NCBI RefSeq assembly: GCF_954871325.1
Contig: NC_088776.1
Span: forward strand, 31,048,508 to 31,112,507
DNA length: 64,000 bases
Direction of reading: 5' to 3'
Source: Gordionus sp. m RMFG-2023
Taxonomy: Eukaryota > Nematomorpha > Gordioida > Chordodea > Parachordodidae
The notes under the pieces were generated by a model, which was given only the letters and a program-made list of their open reading frames with translations, was not told the origin of the DNA and made no database searches. A program made the translations under genes and the position numbers. This document shows, piece after piece, positions 23,906 through 35,104 of the stretch (its first letter is position 1; every line of letters begins with the position of its first letter).

Positions 23906-24398
23906 CAGAGACCTGCAGGCGCGGCCCTAAGCCCGGGTATACGGGCCGAGCCATATTTTAATTTTTTTAAATATACACAGGCCAGGGCGGGCCTGAGAAA
24001 TTTTTTTAAAAAATATCTGGGCCGGGCCGTATATTTTAAAACCAAATATTTGAAATTGCCATTATTAGCTATAAAAATCAAAAATAAATAAAATACACTT
24101 TTAAAAAATCCGGGCCGGGCCTAAAAATAAACCTGGGCCGGACGGCCGAAAAATTTTTTTTTAAGAGTTTTGCTAAACGGCTCATTTTGAGCCGATTTTT
24201 AAAAATGGCTAACTCTATATTTTATTAGGTATGCAAGCTTTAAGATTGTGGCACAAAGGTTTGAACATCTATTAACGAAATCTCGAGGCTTAGACAATAT
24301 ATTTCTAGCTTAAATATTGAGTTAACCGTTTTTAAAAATCGGCTCAAATTGAGCCGTTTAACAACACTATGTACAAATGGTACTTTCGTAGGTCTCTG
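23906..24398. mobile_element. GGCC-rich hAT-type MITE with CAGAGACCTGC ends, carrying a second MITE
   Basis: Ends CAGAGACCTGCAGG and GTAGGTCTCTG are inverted. Flanks ATATAATG (23898-23905) and ATATAAGG (24399-24406) match at seven of eight. Contains GGGCCGGGCC words and is interrupted at 24165-24369 by a TAGTGTTG MITE. Confidence 0.75.
24165..24369. mobile_element. TAGTGTTG palindromic MITE, copy 1
   Basis: The left arm reads CTAAACGGCTCATTTTGAGC and the right arm GCCGTTTAACAACACTA, with GAGCCGATTTTTAAAAA near the ends. The two arms of about 60 bp pair with each other. Non-coding. Full copies with target duplications are at 32561-32782 and 47453-48397. Confidence 0.75.
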
Positions 24399-24617
24399 AT
24401 ATAAGGAAGGACATAAATATTTTAGAATTAAATAATTTTTATATGAAAATATTAAATTTTACTAGCAATTATTACTTATTTTATAAAAAAAATACTTGAT
24501 TTATTTTGTATTTCATTGTTTATATTTTTGACAATATTAATTGTATAATTCTAATCTCAATGTAGGGAGAAATTATTTAATATTAATAAAAAATTTGTTA
24601 AATTCAGGGCTGTGAAC

Positions 24618-25486
24618 TAGAGGTCTGCATTGAACGGGGTTTCGGCCCGCTTCCCCCAGGCAAAAAAAATTTTTAAGAACGGTCAGGCGGACGGGTTAAA
24701 AAAATTTTAAACGGCAGGTGGGTGGACAGGTTATGAAATTTAAACAATAGGCGGGCGGGTTAAAAAAATTTAAAATCATTTAAGTAAATATAAAAAATTG
24801 TTCCTATAAACTTTTTTGGATATTAAAAATTAAAATGTCCTTTTTTGGTATGATAAAAACTTTTTTCTTTGTATATTTAAAACTACATTGGTGGAAACGA
24901 CAAGAAAGAGATTTACCAAAGCTATCAAGATTAGCAAGAAAAATATTGGCAATTCCTGCAACTAGTGCTTCTTCTGAACGAGGATTTAGCATTACTGGAA
25001 GGTTTTTAGAACAAAGAAGAACATGTTTGAATCCAGAAAATATCGATTCCATTATTAATTACATATAGTATCAATTTTATATTTATATTATTTTCATAAA
25101 TATCTTATTTGATCAAATATATCATCCATAATTTAAATTGAATATTTTTTATGCTTAATACAGTAATTTCCTAAAAATTTTTGCAGAGGTGTAATGCTGA
25201 AATTTTTTTTTATTAGATGGTTAAAAAATTGAAAGAATGGTCATAATTTAGCGGACCTGGGTTAAAAATTTTTTATAAATAATGGGTGGGCGGGTAAAAT
25301 ATTTTAGACTAATGAACAGGCGGGCGGGTAAAGAATTTTAGACTAATGGACGGGAGGGTAAGGAATTTTAGACTAATGAACAGGCGGGCGGGTATATATT
25401 TTTTTGAAAACCATGGGCGGGCAGGTTAAAATTTTTTAAACATTGGGTGGGGCTTATGGTCTAAAAACCCGCCCAGCAGACCTCTA
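24618..25486 (+). mobile_element. hAT remnant with TAGAGGTCTGC ends and GGGCGGGC words
   Basis: Ends TAGAGGTCTGCATTG and CAGCAGACCTCTA are inverted. CGGGCGGGTAAA-type units are repeated at least four times near the right end (25270-25420). It holds a C-terminal transposase piece (24835-25068). I see no target duplication here; the sister copy 30093-30842 has one. Confidence 0.7.
24835..25068 (+). pseudogene. hAT transposase C-terminal domain fragment
   Basis: A 77-residue frame: WWKRQERDLPKLSRLARK, then IPATSASSERGFSITG and RRTCLNPENIDSII. This is the hAT dimerisation domain with the conserved SER motif. The zinc finger and both catalytic aspartates are missing, so it is a leftover of an internally deleted element. 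The element at 30093-30842 carries the same piece with a further small deletion inside the SER motif. Confidence 0.8.
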
Positions 25487-27236
25487 CTCCTCCTTCTAGA
25501 AAGGGTTCTGATTCAGGGCTTGCAGTCCAGAAAATTTATAACTATATTACAAGTGATATTATGTCAAAGATTGAACAGTGGTAGAACTTAAAAAAAATTA
25601 GCATTAACAATATAATCTTTGTTGAGATGTATTTTTAAATACATTGAAAACATTTCCAAAATTAATCGATTATGTTTTTCCATGTCCCAATAAAACCAAG
25701 TTACCCTTTTTTATATCCCTGTTATACTCTTTAATAGTGAAAAGTTGACTCACAACTCGATGCTGATGATGGAAACTGATACAGAATATTTGAAAAATAT
25801 AAATATTTGGAAATGCATTTTATGAGCGTAGAAATTTGACAAAATCTGATGTAACAATCTTTTTTCTATAATATTGTTGATTTTTGATTTCTTTAGATAA
25901 CAAATAATCAGATCAATGGATTGATTTACCTTTTTATAATAAAAAAAAGTGGTCAATAAAGTGGAAAAATTACAAAACTGTTTTTTGTTTTTTTAAATAT
26001 TAAAAAACGCATAAAAAAAGTTTCCCCAAATTCGTTTGATACCTATCATTTGAAATAAAACGAAAAAAAAGTATAAAGAATAAAATGATACTGGTTGTAA
26101 CAACCGTGTGCATCGAACTTAATTTTTCAAGCTCGGCCAGAATTAAATCCGGCGACATCTCGATTTTTTAGTTGTTTCGTAAAACCCGACCCGAAATAAA
26201 AATTATTTATCTGCCAGGCCATAATTTATATAAATATTGAAATTAATTATTTTTCAATATCTTTTCTACACTGAACATAATCGTGTTTTTGATCATTCTA
26301 CAAACAAATAAAATATCAGGGCCTTGTTTCTTACAAAATTTTTTAAATGTATATCAATTTTATTTCAAAATTTAAGCCCGATCCGTCCGGTTCTATTTTT
26401 TTTAGAAAATATTAGGCCCGCCCCAGCCCATGGCCAATTTTTTTATATAGGTCTAAACTTGGCTTACTTTTGCAGATCTATAGTAACATATAGTATTGTT
26501 ACAGATTCAAACGAGTCGGCTAAGCCGTGACTTAAGTCGAGTATTGAGTCAATAAATCGACTCATTCTTAAAACTCATGTCGCGACTTAAGTTCTGAATT
26601 CGAGTCGCGACTCAAGAGTCTTGAACTCGAGTTAAATTATTTTTTTTCGAGATCAATTTATTATTAAACCAATTTTATTATAGAATAGAAATTATTATTT
26701 TAATTTTTTTTAAATATTGAATTTCTGAGTCTTATAGAAAAAGTGTAAAAGATATATGAAGAAAAGGCCATAGGTGTCTTTGTGGGCCGAAGGTTCTCAT
26801 AAAAATTCTTCCATATGAAAATTTTGACTACGCATCCCTGACCAAAACAAGCCCATCGTTCAAATATCAATAAAGAATCAGTACAGTAATATTATAAAAT
26901 AAATCTATTTATACCTCTTTTCTTTTTGTTGTTTAAAATCGGGATTTAATCAATTTAATAAGCCTCGAGATTTAGACAAAAGAGAATCAAATCTTTCTGC
27001 CAACTTTTTGAGAAATCTGGTTGGGTTATATTTACCTGGCTAAAATATTCTATAAATTTAAATATTTGATAACAGGATTCTTCTACATAAATATCTAGGT
27101 ATAAGAAATTGTCAACTTTTTTTAAGAATCCTAATCAATGCTAAATTTTAGATGTTAATTTAAGAATATTTTTTAAAATGATCCTCTTACATAGAAAGTT
27201 TCTGGCTATGCGCCTGAACGCCATAGTAGTAAATAT
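25487..27236. other. Spacer with decayed mobile DNA
   Basis: Holds an inverted GGCC-rich MITE (26102-26480), then a dense set of GAGTCGCGACTC-type palindromic words at about 26495-26640 (for example GAGTCGGC, GTCGCGACTTAAG, GAGTCGCGACTCAAGAG), probably one end of another hAT family whose other end I do not see. No gene recognised. Confidence 0.45.
26102..26480. mobile_element. GGCC-rich hAT-type MITE, inverted copy
   Basis: The right end TTTTGCAGATCTA is the inverse of the usual left end TAGATCTGCAAAA. The left side has GTGCATCGAAC and TTTTTCAAGCTCGGCC, the inverse of the usual right end. Decayed, with flanks matching at about six of eight (TTGTAACA and TAGTAACA). Confidence 0.55.
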
Positions 27237-27509
27237 TAGAGTTGTTAAAGTAGCTCATTACTGTAACGGCTATCTTTTTTGGTAGCTATAGCTAAAAGCG
27301 CGATACTTTTACACAATTATTCATTTTTTTAGCACGCTCCTTTTTTTGAAAGCATCTAAGTGGCGATGTAACTATAAACATTAAAATTTAAATATAATAT
27401 CATAATTAATTAAATTTTTATAATAAACTATTTAATTTTGAAATTGAAATTTATATTTACAATTTGTATTATAAACCTAAATCAACTAGTGTAAATTATT
27501 TAAAAGTCA

Positions 27510-28300
27510 TCGCAAATGGATATTCAAATCGATGTTAAGTGAGTCCGACAATTATGATATTAATGAAATGGAAGCTACCCTGGAAGAAAATGTTTTTGAT
27601 AACAATCCAAAATTTGAAAATATTTTCAAATTAATCTAAAAACAAAAGGTGCCTATATATTTATTTGTTAGTGGCTATAACCTCAAAAACACCTAAAGGT
27701 AATTGTCATTTTTAAATTCTAATAGTATTTTTATTTTGTAAGACATGCCAACAGTTATAAAGAGATAGAAAAACATCTTAATAATTTTGGTATAGGGGAA
27801 ACTACAAAAAGACCAATTCAAAGCTAAATTGATTAATAATATTGCAAACGCCAATATTTCTCAGAAACTGGCTAATAAAGTTGTCGATTTTATAATTGAT
27901 ATGGTTCAGCCAATATCATTAGTTTATAATCCATCATCTACCATGATGATAACTATCACTGGTATAACAATTTTTTTTCGCCAGACACTAATGATTGAGA
28001 TAGAAAACAAAGATGCTTTAGTTGAACCATAACGATTTCCATTGATAATTTTTTTCAAATAAAGGATACTAATATAATAGAAAATCCCTAGACACATTTT
28101 TTAAATCTAAAAATACAAATGAGTATTTTTGATAATTTTTCTTATATTAAAAATATGCATATAAAATTAAATACTGTTTTGCGCTCCAGTGTTGGTGTTG
28201 AGAGATTATTTAGTAAGGCGAAATTTATACATTCTGATTGTCGCTCTAGACTTGGGAATGATAGTATAGTATTAATAAATGCAAAAAAAATAACATAAAT
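27510..28300 (+). pseudogene. Broken hAT transposase in the split element
   Basis: The N-terminal piece near 27530-27640 has acidic sequence and NPKFENIF resembling the start of the relative at 16030-16140. A middle piece at 27829-28032 includes MINNIANANISQKLANKV and VDFIIDMVQPISLVYN. The C-terminal dimerisation motif LRSSVGVERLFSKAKFIHS appears near 28177-28235, followed by RSRLGND; the usual Ser-Ala-Glu-Arg is Gly-Val-Glu-Arg. The pieces are out of frame with each other. Confidence 0.6.
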
Positions 28301-28749
28301 AGTTATTTTTATTACATAAATTATAGTCCTTTTACATAAATTTTTTTACAATCAAAGCTAACTATGGGCTATTATACGTAAAATCGATAACGATTCGGCC
28401 GGCCTTTTAAAATCGTTAAAGATTTCTGGAATTATTTAAAAAGGTCAAAAAAATGAGAAAGCAGTTAGCTCGCTGGCACACCTGGTTCTCGAGATATATG
28501 GGCTCATGATTTGGAGTCACTTTATCACGCGTCACTTTATCATGCGACACTTAATCACGAAGACACTTTATCATGAGGACACTTTATCACGCGTCATTTT
28601 ATCTTGCGACACTTTATCACAACGATACTTTATCATGCGACCACTTAAAAATTATTAAGAAATATATTTTTTTGTTGTAAATTTATATATTTATAGGGCA
28701 AGGAAATAATTTTGCAGCAATAATGTAAAATTATGGAACAAACACAATT

Positions 28750-28990
28750 CAACGTTAGAAGGTTCGCCCGAACAACAAATTGTGTTGAAGGGTGGCATTA
28801 TGGAATTTAATCCCTATACCAATGTTCTTACCCAACGCTTTGGAAATTTTTAGATGGGATTCAAAAAGATATGCAAAAACGTAAGGCCCTATATCTTCAA
28901 GCCATAATGGGAACAACACTGTACCGCTCAAATAAATATGAAGATATAAAAAATGATTTCATATATGTGTTTCGAATTATGGACTATCTG
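28750..28990 (+). pseudogene. Mutator-like transposase C-terminal fragment
   Basis: Translation from 28750 gives NVRRFARTTNCVEGWHYG, and after a frame change YPTLWKFLDGIQKDMQKRKA. TNxxVEGWH followed by a P-x-x-W-K-F-L segment is the standard C-terminal part of animal Mutator-like transposases (the glutamate-bearing end of the DDE fold). No start codon, and the DDE N-terminal half is missing. It lies between the two repeat arms, so it probably belongs to this element. Confidence 0.7.
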
Positions 28991-29073
28991 ATTCTTTAAC
29001 ATTAAGCTATTGCCCATATTTTATTCAATTAAATAATTTATATTTTTTACTCGTGATATATTGATATATAGTT

Positions 29074-29366
29074 TACGTACCCCCTAATATTTTTTAAGAA
29101 AATTCGAGCCGAGCCGGGCCTTAAAATTTTTTTAAAATATATCTAAATTTATCAATTTTATGTTGAATTTTTTATGTAAAATAAAAATATGTGATTTTAT
29201 TTATAGAAAGTAGACGCCATATAACATATATCGTGTATTTTGAGTAATTATAAGAATTAATTTCTATATTTAAATAAATTCGGGCCGAGCCAGGCCGACA
29301 AAATTTTTTAAAAAAAATTTCGGGTTCGGGCCGGGCTTGAAAAATTAGGCCCGATACAGATCACTA
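29074..29366. mobile_element. GGCC-rich hAT-type MITE inside the Mutator-like element
   Basis: The right end is CGATACAGATCACTA; the left end is altered (TACGTACCCCCTAA). Flanks ATATAGTT at 29066-29073 and 29367-29374 are identical, so the insertion boundaries are firm. Confidence 0.85.
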
Positions 29367-30092
29367 ATATAGTTACATATTAATAAAAAGTATAAATTGA
29401 AATCAATCTTATTGCCCATATCTCCTGTTTCTTTATTATTAAAGGACATAAAATTTTGATTTTAAAAATTTTTTGGCTAAAATTTTTAAAAATTTTGGAA
29501 AGAAAAAAATAACGGAAATTAGATTTTAAATATAAAATAAATGGAATGGTGCTTTTTTATATTAAATTATAAGATAAATCTTCGTAAAATAATAGATTAT
29601 AAAAGGTTTTTCATTTTTTTTTTTCCAAATAAATTAGTTGAAGTTCAAAAATTCAAACTTATGAAAAAAAAATAACGGAACTTAGTGTTGTTAAATGGCT
29701 CGATTTGATAATTAAGTTAAAAAAAATTATAATTATTAAAATTAAAAAATGAGTTTTTCTCAATAAAAAAAAATGCAAAAAAATTAATTTAAATATCGGA
29801 ATTTAAACGGAAAAGTCAAAAAATGAGATATTATAAAAATTTAACTTTTTAAATATATTAAAAGTTTAAAGTATATCATGATAAAGTGTTTTTCAAATGT
29901 GGCATGATAAAGTATCGCGTTATCAAATGACTGAGTGATAAAGTGTCGTCGTGATAAAGTGTCGTCATGATAAAGTGTAGTCGTGATAAAGTATCGCATG
30001 ATAAAGTGTCGCGTGATAAAATGTCGCTAGGAGGGGCTCATATGTACAAAAATGGGCCACTTTGGAATCTATAAAATTTTTAAAATGCTTAT

Positions 30093-30842
30093 AAGTGGTC
30101 TACATTGGACGGGGTTTCGGCCCGCTCGGTAAGTGGAGCAAAAAATTTTTTAAGAATGGCAGGCGGGTTAAAAAATTTAAAATCATTTAATTAAATATTG
30201 ATAAAAATTGTTTTTTGGATATTAAAAATAAAAATGTCCTTTTTTGGTATCATAAAAACGTTTTCTTAAAATAAACAAACTTTTTTGTATATTTAAAACT
30301 ACTTTGGTGGAAACGATAAGGAAGAGATTTGCCAAAACTATCAAGATTAGCAAGAAAAATATTGGCAATTCCTGCAACAAGTGCTTAACATTGCTGGAAG
30401 GTTTTTAGAACAAAGAAAAACGTGTTTGAATCAAGAAAATGTCGATTCATTATTATTTTTGCATTATTATTAAATATAATATCAATTTTTTTTTTTTCAT
30501 AAATATTTTATTTGATCAAATAAATATCCATAATTTATCCATAATTTAAATTGAATATTTTTTTATGCTAAATATAGTAATTTCTTAAATTATAAAACTT
30601 TTTGTAGAGATGTTATGATGAATTTTTTTTTTATTAAATGCTTAAAAAATTGAAAGAATGGCCATAACTAAATTTAATAATAGCGGGCTTGTGTTAAAAT
30701 TCTTTTATAAATAATGCGTCGGCTAGTAAAAAATTTTAGACTAATGGGCGGGCGGGCGTGTATTATTGGCGGTCGGGTTAAATTTTTTAAACATTGGGTG
30801 GACGGGCTTATGGTCCGAACACCCGCCCAATACAGACCTCTA
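30093..30842 (+). mobile_element. hAT remnant with GGGCGGGC words, second copy
   Basis: The left end AAGTGGTCTACATTGG pairs with the inverse of the right end TAGAGGTCTGTATTGG. Flanks ATGCTTAT (30085-30092) and ATGCTTGT (30843-30850) are an 8-bp duplication with one mismatch. Copy A shows the empty site at about 1485-1495. It carries the same hAT dimerisation-domain piece as 24835-25068 near 30296-30450, with a few bases missing in the SER motif and a changed frame. Confidence 0.8.
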
Positions 30843-31689
30843 ATGCTTGTATCAAAAACTCTTTATAGTAAAAAATAATAAAATCTCTAAAGGGCTATCA
30901 AATTAAAATTAAAATTGGCGCCAATTTGATTCTTTTAACTTTCGGTTTACCTGTATTGCTTTACTTGTAAACAAATTTTTTTTTGCTTTTTATTTAGACA
31001 CCTTTTATATATATAAGATGTCAGAACCTTGGCGACGTTATCGACTCTTCCGAAATATACATTTTTACAAAAAATTAAAAAAATAGATGGCGCTTTATGA
31101 AAATACGGATTATGGTTAAAATTTTGTTGCTAACTTACCAATAACAGGATATTTTTCCTTTTTATACTAAAAATTTTGAATTTCTATTAAATATACTAAT
31201 TAAACTGAGGAACACTGTGGGCGAATGACCATTAGACACTTAATAATGTAACAAATTTCCAATAATAAATATCTTTGGTATAATTTTTTTATTATTCATT
31301 TTTATTAATAATATAAAAATATAGATAGATAGTCATATTCATTCCATAATTTAAAATATATTTGAAACAAAATTTAGTTAGATATAAATAATTATACATT
31401 TTAAGAAAATAAATTAAAAAGGTGAATAGTTTTAATTGTCTCTGTCTCATCCTTATGTAAATTATATGTTCGCCCACTGACCACATCTAAAATTCATGAT
31501 TTATGTATCCACAATTTGTCAATCAAGGAGGGATTTGTATAAAAATTTGAGGGTCCTATAGGATGCAAAAAACTAACTATCACTTCCTCTTTTTCGATTT
31601 TTTTTTCTCTAAAACATAGGCCATCCACCATTGATTGTCATAGATACATATTATATATCCAATTATTTCATATAGTAATTTGCATTAAT

Positions 31690-32477
31690 ATTCGAGTGAA
31701 ATGTTATATTTAATATTACGATTCTTGGAGTTTGAATAAAATTTTGCTTCAATTTTATATAGAAAAAAATCTCTTTTCCCAGACATCGATTTACTATATT
31801 CATTTTTGCTATAAAAAGTTTTGACAATAACGGTGGTGATCTATTGTCTTACCAGGTTTAGGATTTGGTGTTGAAAAAAACCCTTTTCATTTATTAAACC
31901 TTTTGATTTTAACGCCATATGATATGATATTAAACCCTTTAACAATTTTTCTTACTGTCCAATTTGATAGTAATAATGTTAATAATCTAAATTTATTTGT
32001 AATCGACAGCTGTGGGTAATTGATTTTTAGGGTATCTAGAATTTCATCGAATTTTCATTTGATGAAGATAATGATATAATTTTAGTCGTTAAAACTTTTT
32101 TTAACTCTAGATATTTTTTTTCACATAAGAGTTTTCTTTTAATGGGAGATTCCCTTATTGATTGTAGGGATATATTAATGTTATCAATAGCTTCTTGATT
32201 ATATGAGAAGAATCAATATCTACATTGTCATTTGAAGTATAAGGAATGTTAATTTTTGCCAGCATGAAGAGCATATTTTAATATATCTAAATTGATTGGT
32301 AAATTTTTTTGGGTCACCCAGGGTTGAATTTCTTAGATTCTTGCGACAGTAAGCATGTCTTTGTAGATTAAATGGGTTGCAATATTTTGATATTTTAACA
32401 ATTGGTATGTCCATCTGTAATATAGAATAAAATTTTAATTGATCTGCACCTAGAATATATGTTTTTGCACTCTCCAA
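31690..32477 (-). pseudogene. Remnant coding region of the unassigned transposon (copy B)
   Basis: Frame 32477-32220 reads ILGADQLKFYSILQMDIPIV, then KYCNPFNLQRHAYCRKNLR and KICSSCWQKL. The C..C and C..C pairs could bind a metal ion. Downstream, the region matching copy A 7274-7594 follows in other frames. Copy B keeps about 50 bp near 31830-31880 that copy A lacks. Function not recognised; its place inside long inverted ends, with two related copies, suggests the element's own transposase or DNA-binding protein. Confidence 0.45.
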
Positions 32478-32560
32478 ATCCCGAATGTTATTGGTAGTCA
32501 GACAATAAAATAATAATATGCAAATGGGTTGAATTTTTAAAATTAATCTGAACGGGCAGG

Positions 32561-32782
32561 TAGTGTTGTTAAACGGCTTGTTTTGAGCCGATTTTTAAAA
32601 CGGCTAACTCAATATTTTAGCCAGAAAAAAATTGCCTAAGCCTCAAGATTTCGATAATATATGTAAAAACCTTGGTTCCTTTTTTAAGCAAAATATTCAG
32701 GCTTACGTAATATTTTTCTGGATAAAATATTGAGTTAGCCGTTTTTAAAAATCGGCTCAAAACGAGCCGTTTAACAACACTA
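32561..32782. mobile_element. TAGTGTTG palindromic MITE, copy 2, with target duplication
   Basis: Starts TAGTGTTGTTAAACGGC and ends GTTTAACAACACTA. The arms of about 60 bp are inverse and include GAGCCGATTTTTAAAA. Flanks CGGGCAGG (32553-32560) and CAGGCAGG (32783-32790) differ at one base. Copy A has the empty site (GAACGGGCAGGTTAAAA near 10505). The 8-bp duplication and TAGTG ends point to mobilisation by a hAT transposase. Confidence 0.9.
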
Positions 32783-33849
32783 CAGGCAGGTTTAAAATAT
32801 TATACAGAAAGAGAGATCGTTTTAAACAGTTTATTTTGTAAAATAATATGCTCGTAAAATATAATCGATAATATGCCTAATAAAATATTCACTTTTAATG
32901 CAGCTGTTCTACATTATCTAGCTAATAAGTCATTCGCTATAGTAGCAAAGTAGAGGTCTAAAAAATGTAAAACTTATTAAGGATGGTGGAAGGGGGAGGG
33001 GCAGAACTGGGAAATTTTATCATATTTCTTTTTACGAATCAATATTTTCATTTATTCTAAGAAAGGGCCAACTATTTTTTTTCAATTTTTGGTAAAAATG
33101 TATATTTAGGGAAAGTCGATAGCGTCGCTAAGGTTTTCACACTATATTTATATTTATAAAAAATGTCTAAATAAAAAGCAAAAAAAATTTCGAAAACACT
33201 TTTTGCTTAAAATCACGGGTAAAGCAATAGGTAAACTGGAAGTTAAAGGCTCAAATTGGCGCCAATTTTTATTGTTTTTTGATACCCTTTAGAGATATCT
33301 TTTACCTACAATATGATATTTTTTTACTATAAATAGCTTTTGAGATATTAGCATTTAAAAAATTTTACAGATTCCAAAGTGGCTCATTTTTGCACCTATG
33401 AGCCATTAAATCTCGGGAACCAGGTGTGCTAACGAGCTAAAATAAACGGCTTCCTCATTTTTTTACCTATCTAAATAATTCAAGAAATTTTTAACAATTT
33501 TAAAAGGGGTCGGCCGAAAATGTGCCATTTTTGATCGATTTAACATGGAATGACCCCTATATTTAAATAATAAATGTTGATTTTATGTATTATATACTAT
33601 GCAATTACACAAAAAATAAAACAAATTTATTTCTAAATTTTTTTTATGAAAAGTAGCCTAAAAAGTAGCCAACGCTACTTTTAAAAAATTGTAACCTAAT
33701 AGCGCGCTACTTTTTGATGGGTAGCGATAGCGGTAGTGCGCTACTTTTTTGATAAATAGCAATAACGCGCTACTTTTATAAGTAGGTTTTAACAACTCTG
33801 GTAAATATACTATGTCTATGCACCAATACCATAAATTCTAACTTAGAAA

Positions 33850-34015
33850 CTGACAATTTATTTATTAAAAAAGTGTACATACATTGATGACCAGCATTGA
33901 AAGGAATATAGACGAAATACCTTTCAATTGTGTCTACTATAGCTAATGATATCAATTACAGCTGTCTTCAATCAATTTGTGTACACTTTTAACAAATGAA
34001 TCGTTAGTCTGTTAG
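33850..34015. mobile_element. ACTGACGATTCATT-type MITE
   Basis: The left arm AACTGACAATTTATTTATTA pairs with the right arm ACAAATGAATCGTTAGTCTG, both followed inward by AAAAGTGTACA. Non-coding. Relatives lie at 45813-46170 and, as a single degraded piece, at about 41065-41130. Confidence 0.6.
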
Positions 34016-35104
34016 TATACTGTGATTGATATGATATTTTAAAACACTTGTTATTTACAATAAAATGATATTATCATATTAACATTTTTAAACTATTTAA
34101 AAATAAAATTTTTGTCAAAAAACAAGTTATTAAATGCTAATTGTAAGGTAGTTTTTAAAAATACCGTCTTTCACTTTAATGTCATTACTATGTATATACG
34201 ATTTATGTAATAAACCATCGAATTGAATTACATGGAATTAAAAAATAACAAAACATGTCAAAAATGTTTTATTTAGTATGACACATTGTTCGTTAGGTTA
34301 TTACATTATATTAATGTCCTAAAACTTTCATCAGTTTAAATCTTTTCAAAAGCGTGTCGTCACTTTTATTAGATAACACGAATATCAAATATCGGTCGTA
34401 TTCCATAGTCTTTTTAATTCATTTTTATTAAAGTGGAATTTGTTGGAAATTTATATATAGAATGAACTGAATATTAAAATTTGCTTAAACATAAATTAAT
34501 TTATTTAATTGGAAGGTAATGTAGTATACTGACAATTATAATGGTAAAAAGAACAAAACCCGCAAATAAAACTCCATGGAAAAAAAACCTCCGAAAATAA
34601 AAACTCTCCTTATAAATTTCAAATAAAAATAGCATTTTTTTAAAATCAAATATGACGCTTATAAATAATACTTTTTGAAATTCTCACATATAACATTTCT
34701 TCCATGAGATCTTCTTCAAATCAAAAATCAAAGTGTGGTGGGAAATTATTAGGGATGCTTTATTATAATAATATATAGAGGTGGGGTAATAGGAAAAAAA
34801 AACCCCGGAAAAAAAATAAAATTGTTATTTTTTAAAATTTTTCTTGTCAATTTTTCTTAAATTTTTTTCTCAGTTTATTATTTTCTTCCCATTTTTGCTT
34901 TAAGTCATTGTTAATCTTTATTTTTTCTGACCTTTTCTCAATTTTTTTCTTCTCAATTTTCACTTAATTTTTTTAGTATAACCTAGCAATCATTAATATT
35001 GATAAATAATTTTATAAGCGAATGCCACAATCATTAACTAACAGTAACAGCTATTAAACTCAAAAAAAACACAAAATACTTATGAAAAAATATTCGAAGT
35101 AATA
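34016..35104. other. AT-rich spacer, no gene seen
   Basis: Nothing recognisable except low-complexity runs and a GGTGGGGTAATAGG / ACCCCGGAAAAAA patch near 34780-34810 that may be an end of the neighbouring Mutator-like element; CCGGGATTC near 37418 could be a partner, but I could not confirm an inverted pair. Confidence 0.3.

Larger units (their letters stand above)
28508..30033. mobile_element. Mutator-like element with fold-back arms made of 15-bp tandem units
   Basis: The left arm (about 28515-28650) repeats ACACTTTATCATGCG-like units some eight or nine times. The right arm (about 29875-30028) repeats the inverse, GTGATAAAGTGTCGT-like. Flanks TGGGCTCAT and GGGGCTCAT agree at eight of nine, fitting a 9-bp Mutator target duplication. 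Between the arms is a Mutator-like transposase fragment (28750-28990). A GGCC-rich MITE (29074-29366) is inserted in it. The empty site is visible in copy A near 1435. Confidence 0.78.
28366..33556. mobile_element. Unassigned DNA transposon with long inverted ends (copy B), split by three insertions
   Basis: The left end GGGCTATTATACGTAAAATC pairs with the right end, whose inverse reads GGGTCATTCCATGTTAAATC. CTAT is present on both sides (28362-28365 and 33557-33560), a possible 4-bp target duplication. The left arm covers about 28366-31200 apart from insertions at 28508-30033 and 30093-30842; the right arm is about 33060-33556. The centre holds minus-strand coding remnants (31690-32477) and is hit by the MITE 32561-32782. 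It matches copy A (1291-11202) along its whole length. Confidence 0.75.
27237..33800 (+). mobile_element. hAT element of the TAGCGCGCTAC family, split by a deep nest, perfect target duplication
   Basis: The left end TAGAGTTGTTAAAGTAGC and the right end TTTTAACAACTCTG are inverted. The flanks GTAAATAT at 27229-27236 and 33801-33808 are identical although 6.5 kb apart. The last 200 bp repeat AGCGCGCTAC and GCGGTAG words. Copy B of the unassigned transposon (28366-33556) sits inside it. Without insertions the element would be about 1.4 kb, so it was already shortened or decayed. Transposase pieces lie at 27829-28300. Confidence 0.88.

Noticed and set aside
24804-25052. Minus-strand frame over the hAT dimerisation fragment
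   Set aside because: It is the reverse shadow of the plus-strand SER-motif fragment.
28508-28650. CRISPR-like reading of the 15-bp tandem array
   Set aside because: Units are contiguous without unique spacers, inverted copies lie at the other end of the element, and the DNA is eukaryotic with a Mutator-like transposase between the arrays.
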